A DNA stretch of 64,000 bases from Neonectria sp. B-13 (lineage: Eukaryota > Ascomycota > Sordariomycetes > Hypocreales > Nectriaceae), in assembly GCA_002682825.1 (NCBI GenBank), contig NOKP01000004.1:865607-929606 (forward strand). The letters are read 5' to 3'. The notes under the pieces were generated by a model, which saw only the letters and a program-made list of their open reading frames with translations, ran no database searches and was not told where the DNA came from. A program made the position numbers and the translations under genes. Below are positions 35,204 through 45,670 of this stretch, in pieces; position 1 is the first letter of the stretch, and each line of letters starts with the position of its first letter.

Positions 35204-36045
35204 GGCTGAGAACACAGTGAGAGGTTGGATGGGCTGCTGCGTGATGACGTGCTTGTGGTGTTATGTTGATGCGGCAGTGCTGGTCTGCAAGTCTAGAAGT
35301 GCCAAGTGGTCTGGAGTTCGTTCTGCTGCGCTGTGTTACGTGGTGTTGAAATGAGAAAACAGTTCAATGTGTGGGATGTGTTGACTTTGTCGACGTCTAG
35401 AAGCTCGGCCGTGTGTGGGCGTCGCCGTCAAACGTGGGGGGCTGCGGTCTAGAGCACCCCACACCCATTTGCAGGGGGTAACATCCATAACGTTAAGTGA
35501 CTTGGCCAAAGTCGCGCTATACTACTAGTAATAGTAGCTTCATCTTCAAACCTCATTCTCATCATTGAAATAATTAAGGAAATTAGGGTTAATATTTGGA
35601 ATTGGCAGTTAGGGTAGGCTACGGCAAGTGGTATTGAGGTTAAGCTGAGGGCCCAGGTTAGCCTACGAAGATACCGTAGTATTGTTGCGATTGAGAGTTG
35701 TGTTTTGGGCGTGGGGTCGGTAAGTACGTAGTCAAACAATAAAGGCAACAGCGTTGCTTCCTAATTCGGAGCTTGGCAAACGCAACAAACAATATACCAA
35801 CCTCACATCAATAGCACCAGTCAGCGTCGGGTTCACTGTTCGCCTCTCCGATTTTACAATATAAAGCTCGCGCGTTCCCCCCTCGTTGTTCTGAACTCTT
35901 GCCTTCAAACATCTTGAACTTCACGGTCTGCGAGCCTGGTTGCCTTTCTTTCTTGCACCCGCACAAGCCCATCCTTTATCGTTATGTAAACACTTGAAGT
36001 GTGATCTGTCTGCGCAACCAAACCCAAACGATACCCAAACGATAC

Positions 36046-36082
<37 letters not shown>

Positions 36083-36164
36083 CTTCTTCGTTTCTCTCCC
36101 CCACCCACCCCCCCTCTCAACGCCTTCGAGTTACCTGCGGCTTGGCCGTTGGGCCATCGCTAAA
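35204..36164. other. Divergent promoter region with telomere-like words and a TC repeat
   Basis: 960 nt between APC13 (minus) and the F-box-like gene (plus). The stretch 35500-35720 is AT-rich with scattered TTAGGG-like words and an inverted TAGGCTA/TAGCCTA pair. A (TC)15 tract sits at 36051-36080. Confidence 0.45.
36051..36080 (+). repeat. (TC)15 microsatellite in the leader of the F-box-like gene
   Basis: An uninterrupted TC dinucleotide run of 30 nt, 85 nt before the start codon at 36165. Such pyrimidine tracts are frequent just before fungal starts, but an uninterrupted run this long is notable. Confidence 0.9.
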
Positions 36165-37475
36165 ATGTCATCTTCAGCCTGGTTTTTGCCCATCGAGCTG
36201 ATTCGCCATGTTGCCCTGCAGCTTGTCCCGAACGAGCCATACAACAACAACCAGGGGAACATCGACTTCATGGACTTCGTGGAAGCCAAAGACACCCTGA
36301 TGTCGTTGACTCACGCGTGCCGCAGCACTAAGGCCCTTCTTGAACCCCTGCTCTATCGCTTCATCCTTATGACCGACGCTGCAGAGATCACTCATGTCTT
36401 CCTTCTGCTAGCCCAGAACCCACGACTTCGCTCGTTCGTACGACACATCAACTGCGTCACGCCCCTGGCCTGGGTCCCAAATGATGACTCTCCGGACGAT
36501 GAGCCTCGCAGCATGGCGATAGAGATGTGGAAAGCGCGTTGCGGCTTGGATACGACCCCTAGGACCCTCATGAACCACGCAGGCCTTGGGTTGGATTATG
36601 ACGTTGCGACCGAGGTGCCAATTGACTGCCTTGTGAAAGACCTCGTCACATTCGATGACTTTGTCAACTTCATGTTTGGATGCGTGCTCATCATGGCCCC
36701 AAACACCACGACAATTAGCTTCTGTCGCTCTGTTGTCTGCTACGAAGGCGAAGAAGCCTATATATTCAGCGGCCTCATGGTGGAAGCAGCTAGGCAGGGC
36801 TGCCCGGTGATGCCCAACTTGCGAGTCATGGAATTCGGCACTGAGGCCGAGCCGCTCAGCGAAGTGATTGAAATGTTCTTTCCCAAAGATGACATGTGGA
36901 AGAATCTGCGAACACTTGTCCTCAACGACACCGACTTCGACGACCAGTTTTTCCAGATGCTGGTTGAGGGCTTGTTCAGCTCCCCAATGCCCATCGAAGA
37001 GCTATACGTCCGTGGCCGCTCGTTCTTCAATCCAAATTTCGACGACGTTGGCATACTTGGGGATGACGGGGACGTAGTCTTTGCGCAAGTCATGGACATG
37101 TTCGAAATTGATCTTGAACACCGACCCAAATTTCGAGCTTTCCGCAACCTTCGCCTCCTCGACATCGACTTCCCCCCTAGCGCTTTTCGCGCCGAACACG
37201 GCTCCACCGCCCTTTCGGTCTTCCTGGCTGGTATCGGCAGCGTTCCAGAGACAATCCGTTTAAGGTGTCATCCCTTTCCGTCGGGACTCATCAGACGAGA
37301 CGTGCCGTCCCACCTCAAGTTCCTGACTATCGACGAGTGCAACGGCATGCCAGAGGTGCCCACCGCCCAAGAAATCGCAGTGGCGATTTCGAAACTCAGA
37401 GACGATGGCGAGGATGTCGTTCCCAAGCTGGATTGGGTTCAGGTGAATGGGGTCAGAAAGGAAATTGGGGGCTAG
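36165..37475 (+). CDS. F-box-like protein of unknown function
   Basis: A single exon of 436 aa, starting at ATG 36165 (CTAAAATGTC context). The open frame extends further upstream only through the TC repeat. Residues 1-70 resemble an F-box helix set (WFLPIELIRHVALQLVP...LMSLTHACRSTKALLEPLLYRFI). The rest has leucine-spaced segments (MPNLRVMEFGTEAEPLSEV, NLRTLVLNDTDFDD, FRNLRLLDIDFPPSAF) like degenerate leucine-rich repeats, as in many fungal F-box proteins that may pair with Skp1. It is not assignable to a named family member. Confidence 0.75.
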   Translation: MSSSAWFLPIELIRHVALQLVPNEPYNNNQGNIDFMDFVEAKDTLMSLTHACRSTKALLEPLLYRFILMTDAAEITHVFLLLAQNPRLRSFVRHINCVTPLAWVPNDDSPDDEPRSMAIEMWKARCGLDTTPRTLMNHAGLGLDYDVATEVPIDCLVKDLVTFDDFVNFMFGCVLIMAPNTTTISFCRSVVCYEGEEAYIFSGLMVEAARQGCPVMPNLRVMEFGTEAEPLSEVIEMFFPKDDMWKNLRTLVLNDTDFDDQFFQMLVEGLFSSPMPIEELYVRGRSFFNPNFDDVGILGDDGDVVFAQVMDMFEIDLEHRPKFRAFRNLRLLDIDFPPSAFRAEHGSTALSVFLAGIGSVPETIRLRCHPFPSGLIRRDVPSHLKFLTIDECNGMPEVPTAQEIAVAISKLRDDGEDVVPKLDWVQVNGVRKEIGG

Positions 37476-38076
37476 GGTTCGCGGTGCAAGGTGGGAGGGT
37501 GCGAATCGAAGTGCGTCTTGGTGACTTGGTCCGACTCTGAGGACGATTCTGAGAACATTCCTGTCATGTTTCTGTAAATTATTCACAAACCATTTAGCTT
37601 CGCTCAACATTAGCTTCACTGAATCTTGTAGCTATGCTCAAATCGTGAGGTATGCCGGCATAATAAATCTCGATCCCCGATATCCGAGTCCGCTCGCACC
37701 GGTGCCCGCTTGGCAGCTCTTTGGTTGTCCAACTTCACGCTTCGGCAGTCTTTCAAGATGTACTACTTATGCCTACCCCCGGATAAACCAAACTTCCACC
37801 CTGAGGCACGGGCCGGGCAGCGTGGGATGTCATTGCGGGGCAGCGCTCCCTAGCCCCGAGCTTCTCCCGCCTGCCTGGTGGGAGCTCGACCCCTCCAACA
37901 CCTCACATCTCCAACACCACTGGTGGTGAATGAGATTCGTCTTCGCCTTTCCTCCTAAAACCGCCTTGTACCACCCTGGAATCTTCGGACTCGTTCCCGC
38001 CGACTCTCCACCTCCTGCCGCATATGTTATAAACTCCCTGCTTTGTTCCCTCGCCCCATAGCGAAGCTCGCCCAGC
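37476..38076. other. Intergenic region, promoter of CAND1
   Basis: 600 nt between two plus-strand genes. Short frames only, no motif. Confidence 0.45.
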
Positions 38077-41000
38077 ATGGCTTCGTCCACCATCAACGCC
38101 ACACCTCAGGCGGTGATGGGCCATGTTCAGAAGCTCAGCGATACCGACCCGGACTTTCGGTTTATGTCCCTGAACGACTTGCTGCAGCTTTTGACGCATG
38201 CCAAACCCGACTTCCTTCACCACGACTACAACATCGCGGCCCGTACTGTGGATAGCATCATCAAGACCCTCGATGACCAGAATGGCGAAGTTCAGAACCT
38301 GGCAATCAAATGGTGCGTCGTACCGGTGGCCGCCGGTTCGGGACAAGTGGCTGACCAAATCTTCACAGTCTGGGCCCTCTCGTGGGCAAGGTCCCTACCC
38401 CGATTATCGCGCCGATGATTGAGAAGCTGTCGTCTCTGAAGCTTAAGAACTCGGTGGACAACGCAGTTCCGTCTTTGGCCCTACGATCCGTCATCATCGC
38501 CCTTCCCCGCCCTGTCCCAGGCCTCCCGCCTACTTCGGAAGTCCAAGAGTCATACAATGCCGTTAGTCGCGTGCTCATCCCCCGGCTGATTGGACCCGGC
38601 CCCAAGACACAAGTCCCGAAGAACGCCAAGGTTACGCTCCCTGCCGTTCCAGAAGGCTTGCTACAAAATGAGGGAGACCTTAATGCCGAAGCTGTCGATG
38701 TGCTAATAGAGGTCGTCCGGTGCTTTGGACCGATGCTTATTCAAGTCGAAGTCGAAGCCATGCAGGAGGTTGTCATTCAACTCCTCGAGAGTGAGAAGGG
38801 CTCGTCGGTGGTCAAGAAGCGTGCTGTCGTCGCCATTTCGATGCTCGCTGTATACCTGTCCGATGAGCACCTGGAGGACGTGGTTAACCGAATCACGGCT
38901 GGTCTCTCGCAGCAGACCAGCAGTGCCGTCACACGACGTCTCTACATCTCGATCCTAGGAAGCATGGCAAGGTCGATTCCTGCTCGGTTCGGCCCCCACC
39001 TTCCCAAGGCTGCGCCTTTCATCCTCAAAGCTCTCGGTGAAGACGAATTGCAACATCATTTGGAACAACTGAGTGATGGTGATGATCTTGGGCAGGAGTT
39101 CAACGACGTTCGCGAGGCTGCGCTTGTGGCCCTGGAAGCTTTCCTGGCATCCTGCCCTCAGGAAATGCGTTTATTCACCGACGACACGATGGCATCTTGT
39201 CTTCGATTCCTCAAATATGATCCCAATTATTCTCTGGACGATGACGACGAGGATATGGAAATCGACGAGGAAGAGGAAGAGGCCGACGATGACGACGAAT
39301 TCGATGCCGATGATGGATTTGAGGATGATGATGACGATGCAAGCTGGAAGGTCCGAAGATGCGCCGCCAAGACCTTGTACACTCTTATTTCGACCCGTGG
39401 TAGCGGCGATCTTCTCGAGAATGGGGTTCTGTACAGCCAGGCCGCCCCGCTTCTCATCAAGCGCATCGATGAAAGAGAGGAGAACGTCCGTCTTGAGATT
39501 ATCTCTGCACTTTCACTACTTGTTCGCAAGACCGGAGAGGGACTTGACACACCGGACCTGTCGCTCGATGACTACGAGCCAGAATCTGAGTCACGAATGC
39601 CCCTTAGCCGGAAGCGAAGACGGCAAAGCAGTGGTGGAGCAGGAACCGTCTCTCAGTTTATGGCTGGTCCTGGTCTTGCTTCGCCTGTGCTCGAAAAGCT
39701 GCCTGCAACTGGCCCACGAGCTGATCTCGCTCGGCTCACACCGGTTATCGTCAAGGCCATTACGAAGCAACTCAAGGGCAAGACAATCCCCACCAAGCAA
39801 GCTGTTATCAGCCTTCTTGATGACATAGTGTCTGTCCAACATGGTGGTCTGGCCGAATACTTCGATGAAGCCATTAGCCCTATTATCGAAGCGATCAAAC
39901 CTACCGGCTCTTCTGTCTCGTCATCATTGGCTTCTACGGGTGGATCATCCTCAGCTACACCCAGTACTCTCCGAATTGCTGCCCTGAAGCTCATCAGCGA
40001 TATTTCCAAGACCCACTCCTCGTCCATTCTTCAACCCTACTTGACCAAAATCGTCGCCGGAGTCGCATCGGCCGTCCACGACCGCTTTTACAAGATTTCA
40101 AGCGAAGCCATCCGCACCGTGGAGGAGCTTGTTAAGACCATCACCCCACCTAGGTCGCGCAACGCTGGGTCCAAGTACAAGGACGAGTTGGAGAAGCTCT
40201 ACGATGTCATCCTGAACCGAGCATCTGCCAACGACGCTGACGCCGAGGTTCGCCAGCGGGCTATCCATGCGCTCGGAGTGCTTATCTCTCGAACCTCCAG
40301 CCCTGAAGGCTCGGCCCTACTTCCAGCGGAAAAGCGCAAAGCGGCCTTGAATGTCCTCCAAGAGCGACTTAAGAACGAGACTACTCGACTGGCAGCTGTG
40401 AGGGCGGTTGACAATGTTGCTGCTTTTTCGAAAAGCCCTGGCCAGCTCGAGAAGGAGTGGATCCAAGATGTCGCGCTGGAGCTCTCTGCCCAGCTGCGGA
40501 AGGCGAACAGAGCGCTGCGAGGATCCAGCATCGTGGCACTCAAGCATCTCGTGCTCTCAAATGCCACCAAGGGCCAATTAGAACCAGCAACCATTGAAGG
40601 AATTGTTTCCGCTTTGAGACCTGTCGTCACTCATAGTGATACGCACCTTCTCGGACCATCTCTTCTCATCTTGGCCAAGGTTGTACGCGACCACCCGGAT
40701 CTTGTCGTGACAGCTGATATGACCACATCTCTCTGCGAGCTCCTGAAGTCACACTTTGCGAGCATTGTGCTGGACCAGTTGCTGGAGTTGATCAGTAGCA
40801 TTGGCGAAAGTGGTGCTGGCGAGTCGCTCATGCATGGTCTACTCAAGGATGTCAGTGTCTCGGGCGATCCAGCAGTTGTCGGTAAGGTGATAGGAACCCT
40901 TCTCGTCACTGGGGGAGAATCGGCCGGTGTCAAGCTGGACAGTTTTGTTTCAGAACTCCAAACGAGTGCAAAGGGTAACGATGATGCCCGCGTGAGCCTT

Positions 41001-42307
41001 GCTCTCGCCGTCCTGGGCGAGGCTGGAATGAGGCTTGGCACCAAGTCGCCCCTCAAGCCCACTCTCTTCTTGGAACAGTTCCACGCAGAGCCGGACAAGG
41101 TATCCCTTTCTGCTGCAATCGCTCTTGGTAGAGCTGGTTCTGGTAACGTTCCCGAGTTCCTTCCGGTCATCCTGGAGACCATGCAGAAGGGAGGAAACAC
41201 CCAATACCTGCTCATTCAGTCTATCAAGGAGATCCTGCAGTCGATCTCAGCCCAGTCTACTGATCTGCGGACATATGCTCCGGCTATCTGGGATCAGCTC
41301 TTGAAGGCATCTGACAATGCCGACAACAAGGTGGTGTGTGCCGAGTGTGTTGGACGTCTTGTCACCCTCGACCCCACTGTGTTTATGCCTCGCCTCCAGG
41401 TAAGTCTGTCTCTGAAAATAACTCCTACGATCACTTTTAACACATATTCTAGACCCTTCTTAGGGACCAGTCTTCAGGCGTTCGCGGTATGGCCGTTCAA
41501 GCCGTACGCTACACACTGCCCGAGAGCGACGAGGCCTTTGATTCATTGCTCCGAAACGTTCTTATCGACATGCTGCTCGTCATGCTTCAGGATTCAGACA
41601 TGGATATTCGCCGCCTGGCAATGACGACACTCACCACGGCCGCTCGGAATAAGCCTGACCTGATTCACCCTCATCTCGGCGAGCTAATGCCATACGTCTT
41701 GAAGGAGTCAGTGGTTAAGAAGGAACTTGTTAGGGAAGTCATGATGGGTCCTTTCAAGCATACCGTGGATGACGGACTTGAAGTCCGCAAGGTAAGAACA
41801 TGTCCCTGAAACTGATTATCGATGGATACTGACTGGAAGCAGAGCGCGTATGAAACCCTTTACGCCTTGATGGAGACCGCTTTTAGCCGCATTAACAACA
41901 TCGATTTCTATGACCGTGTTGTGGATGGCTTAAAGGATGACAATGATATCCGCCAGCTCTGCAACCTCATGGTCACCAAGTTGATTACGATCGACCCTGA
42001 TGAGACGACCCGTCGACTGAACTCGATCGCTGAGGCGTATCGTGCGGTGTTGTCTGTGAAGCTCAAGGATAACGCTGTTAAGCAGGATCTCGAGAAGCAA
42101 GAGGAAGCAAACAAGAGCATCCTTAGAGTGACGCTCTTGCTCGGTGAGAAAATGAAAGCCATTACCGGCAACGCCGGAGCAGCGACCAGTAATGCAGGCG
42201 CTGCAGGTGTGTGGACCGCGTATTGGGAGTGGGTAAACAAGGAATTCGAGAAGCAACTGAGAGGCTTGCGAGAGGAGAACAGCCAGTTGCAGACGCGTAT
42301 GGTTTAA
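38077..42307 (+). CDS. CAND1: Cullin-associated Nedd8-dissociated protein Cand1 (TIP120)
   Basis: Binds unneddylated cullins and exchanges substrate receptors on SCF ligases. Four exons: 38077-38312, 38369-41399, 41453-41791 and 41843-42307. The introns are 56, 53 and 51 nt, all GT-AG with agreeing phases, giving 1,356 aa. It is HEAT-repeat throughout. Diagnostic pieces are QNLAIKCLGPLVGKV across splice 1, the acidic loop (about 385-430) followed by DASWKVRRCAAKTLYTLI, and a TIP120-type C-terminus including VRGMAVQAVRYTLPESDEAFDSLL and YETLYALMETAFSRINNIDFYDRVVDGLKD. Length matches fungal Cand1. The C-terminal coiled tail (WEWVNKEFEKQLRGLREENSQLQ) is intact. Confidence 0.95.
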
Positions 42308-42451
42308 TGGGAATATTCTGGTGATTGCAAGCTCATAGCATGATTGTTGGACTGAATGCACATGTCCATTGTTAAACTTCGTTGTTTTGGGAGTCGCAGG
42401 CATGATACTCCTCATCTTCGCTCATGTAAAAGTGCCCGCCGTAGTCATCTC

Positions 42452-42904
42452 TCATGACCTCCTTCTTCCATCCTCTGCCACTGGTGTTACCACTGCTACT
42501 GTTGTCGTTATCGTCATCCTTGTTAGGATTGGTCCAGGTTGGCTCGAGATAGGCTGAACGTCGAACAGCACCTGGTAGTGTGCGAGAACTCTACCCAAGT
42601 CCGGAGCAGTGCTCCCCCAATCGTGTACGGTGCCTTCAATGGGCAACTTGCCGTACTGAGTGAGCTGTTTTAAGAAGAATGCAGGAATAGTAGTTTGCCG
42701 TTCACGTAGCGAATTCCCATATGAAAAGTGATTTTCGAAGAGGATCGGGTTCCACCATGCGTCTCCGTCCATTGGATGACCCACGAAGGTGCACTGATAT
42801 AACTGGGCTTGGTATGCTCCAGACAGCGGATTAGAGCATCCCTGGATCTCTTGGAGAGCTTGGTCGATTCTGGACGCCCGGTTGATGACATTGTGAACTT
42901 GACA
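42452..42904 (-). CDS. C-terminal fragment or last exon of an unknown protein
   Basis: An open frame of 150 codons plus stop starts at an acceptor-like CAAAG at 42905 (branch-like CTAACG upstream). It reads coherently, with CQVHNVINRASRIDQALQEIQG at its start and MDGDAWWNPILFENHFSYG later. No in-frame ATG precedes it within the open stretch apart from an internal Met. I found no convincing 5' exon, so it may be a truncated remnant. Function unknown. It sits between Cand1 and the kinase-like pseudogene, at the edge of the accessory block. Confidence 0.35.
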   Translation of the reverse strand, partial: CQVHNVINRASRIDQALQEIQGCSNPLSGAYQAQLYQCTFVGHPMDGDAWWNPILFENHFSYGNSLRERQTTIPAFFLKQLTQYGKLPIEGTVHDWGSTAPDLGRVLAHYQVLFDVQPISSQPGPILTRMTITTTVAVVTPVAEDGRRRS

Positions 42905-43099
42905 CTTTGCGGGTAACGTTAGAAATAGAAACCCTTGAGCGTGAGGAGGCCCACGTTAAGTATTAGTTCCCGTCATCTGCCACTAGCAGGTCAACTTGAG
43001 AAACCAAGCGCGATCAGAAACATGAACACTAAGTTTACAGTGACAGTTTGCAAAACACGGAAATCGCAACACATCATGTTCTTCGTTGGACTTGTGGAG

Positions 43100-44149
43100 T
43101 TACCTGCTTTTACGGCTTTGTATGTCGTCAATAACTTTCATACAATCCGGATATTTTATGTTTAGCTTCAAACCCTTCGTCCGTAGCAATCGCGTCGTCA
43201 TTACTGCTCCAATAGCTCCAGGATTATCAGTTTGCCTTACCCGCTCCCAGTACTCGACATCCCAATCTATGACTTGTTCGAAGTTCTTCCATACTTCGAT
43301 AAGCTGATCTTTGAACTAGCACTGCGCCAGATCGATAAAGGAGGGAGATTGTGAGCGGCTGTCTACCACAACGTTCCGTGAGCTGCAATCGTCCATGATA
43401 ATGCCATGCCTGTTGATATCATGGGCAGCATCGACGGCAGTTTGCACGATGCCAGGCCATTTCTTGGGATCTGAAGGGGCCAACGACGAGGTGGCAAGGT
43501 CCCATAGATCATACCCCGGAATGAGTTCCAGAAGAATGCCTTTGACCTCGGAGTAACGCGCCAAGTTTGACTGTTGCAGCAGGTCCTGGGGTACGTCGGA
43601 GCTCGGAAGCACGAGACACACATGGGCGTACAGGCGTGGTCTTGACCTGCCCTGGAGGTCTTTGAGTTGCGCGTATGCCTCTGTCTCGCAGTCGAAGTAC
43701 TCAATACACTCCTGCCACAGAGCCGCCTCATACTTCGCGCAGCCTTTTGGTGTGCCGTCAAGAAGCTGCCAAGCACTCGGCACGATAAGTTCTGCCCTCT
43801 TCTCCTCCTCTAGCTCCTGAAGAACAAGGTCTATGTCTGCTCGTCGTATGAGTGACTAGAAGACGGCTTCGTCTGCGGGTGTGTGAGGCGCGTGCTTGTG
43901 CCTGGCTTTTCGAAGATCTGTACCAAAGCGACGGTCGTAGAGCTTGAGAACTGCATGGACACTAGAGCCTGACTCGGTTTCGATAGTGACTTCCATAATG
44001 GGGGACATAGTCATGCTGAGCATTTCGGAAATGACTGCCGTGACTGACTGGGCGAAGGGCAGATTGCAGAAATTCTCAATAACTTCCAGCTTTAGGGACT
44101 TTCCTGGCTGGTATGGCACAGGCGTGATGTTGTCGGACGTGAGCGGCAT
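43100..44149 (-). pseudogene. Kinase-like gene broken by two in-frame TAG codons
   Basis: A 350-codon frame from ATG 44149 to TAA 43102-43100 stays in register throughout but is interrupted by TAG at 43858-43856 and TAG at 43318-43316. Between and after the stops the reading is protein-like: LKLYDRRFG (a kinase beta-strand-like segment with Lys), EAALWQECIEYFDCETEAYAQLK, a catalytic-loop-like HGIIMDDCSSRN with Asp and Asn, then FIDLAQC and, after the second stop, FKDQLIEVWKNFEQVIDWDVEYWERV. This resembles fungal kinase-like or phosphotransferase-fold orphans. No frameshift is seen. Both stops can arise from CAG by one C-to-T change. Either a recent pseudogene or a readthrough case. Confidence 0.75.
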
Positions 44150-44448
44150 TTTGGTGAGCGAGGGTGATGGTCTAAGTCAGACAACGTGTATAAGCCCGAT
44201 CATCCAGAATACCGGAAGATGCTGATGAGATACCGTAATGTAGGGAAGATGGCTGCCTAAAGAAATATTTTACACTTTGCAAGAGCGGCCAGCTGTGATG
44301 ACTCACGTGTAGCTCGAGTTTCATCTAACAACACCACGATTTTTTATGCGAGAGTTACCTTGAGAGTTAGCCTAACACGACTACATGCTCAAATCCTTGA
44401 CCGCAAAAGAATCAACCGGCCATGCCAAACAGACTGAATTCTTCCATG

Positions 44449-45180
44449 CTACGGCTGTCTTGCCAAACTCTCATCATACCCCACTCTCCCAAGTCGCTTG
44501 GTGCATGTAACCCGATCAAGGCCACCACTAAACCTCCGGATATGTTCATTAAACCAGGCCTTAGCTTTCTCATCATCGCAAGAATCCAAGACATCATCAG
44601 GAACATTGAGCTTGAGCTCTCCATATACATATGAAACAGCCCACATTCCAAGGCTCGATGTCCACATGCCTTCCACTGGTTCTCGCACTAGTGTTCGAAC
44701 AAAGCTTCGAACAAGAAGGGCAGCGTTCGGCCAGACAAGGTTGCCATCGCTGGTGAGCGAACCGTCTGAACTTTGTATATGAACATAAGAGGATGGTAGC
44801 AAAACAACTTTGGCTCTGCTATGCTCCTGCTGCTGCTCTGGGGGGAATAGGAAACGTGCTGAGTTCTGATCTAAATTCTTATAGTCCTTGGTGATTCGAC
44901 GGTAGATAATCTTCTTCACCGTTCCTTCGTAGAAGTCTGGATTGCAGGAGCCATACGACCAGGCACAATCCTGGAAGCCCGCTGAACGTAATCTTTGCAT
45001 AGCATCTTGAAAGTCCGTATCTTCAACGATGAACACGTAGTGCTGGAAGTATTAGTAAGGTATATGATATCGACCAGTGACACTTACATCACACACGAGT
45101 CGAACTCCGAGATTAGCGATAGCTCTTTCACCCCAGACCATGGCCTGGATGGGGGCTAAAGCGGAAGTGATGGATTCCAT
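44449..45180 (-). CDS. Small orphan, possibly nucleotidyltransferase-like
   Basis: Exons 45180-45088 and 45042-44449 join across a 45-nt GT-AG intron (GTAAGT...CTTCCAG, CTAAT branch) into 228 aa. The start MESITSALAPIQAMVWGERAIANLGVRLVCD joins HYVFIVEDTDFQDAMQRLRSAGF, a pattern I associate with a widespread sordariomycete orphan family in which a WGE...A..LGV helix is followed by a short D-rich strand. A nucleotidyltransferase fold is a guess from the D-rich strand. The C-terminal half is helical (VRTLVREPVEGMWTSSLGMWAVSYVYGE). The exon 1/exon 2 join is well supported by phase and branch signals. Confidence 0.7.
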
Positions 45181-45670
45181 GAGAGCTGAACGGAGATATT
45201 AGTAAAGTTGAAATGTTTCCACCAGAGAGAGCGGATTGCACCTTAGCTAAGGAGTGCCAAAAGTGCAACAACTAAAATCCGAAAATCCGAAAATTGCAAT
45301 CCCCTACCCCTAAGAGCCCCTAGCCCCTAATTTATAAGGCCTTACAGAACCCCCCTATATTTTAACCTAAACCCCCTAATGTAGCGGGCCTTGGATTAAC
45401 CGGCATCCCGAATACAGACCGGATCACACATTCTGTTGCCTAGAAAGGGTTCACCCGCCCGTTGGTCTGCTACAAAGCCTAACCTATTTGACTTCCCTTA
45501 ACGAACATTGCTTTGCCCCACGGTCAACAGGTTAGAAGCGCCGAAGATGTGGCCCTTGTCCGGACGCCTGAATTGTAAGGCTCTACCAACAACGGTGATC
45601 ACCTTTCACCCTCTTTCTGCCTAGATACGTACACACTACAATACACGCAGTCATACCAATACTATCAATC
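45181..45670. other. Divergent spacer with degenerate CCCTAA-like words
   Basis: Between the minus-strand orphan and the plus-strand nucleotidyltransferase-like gene. Positions 45300-45385 are dense in CCCTA/CCCTAA variants, and the whole block is AT- and C-rich with no coding signal. Confidence 0.4.
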
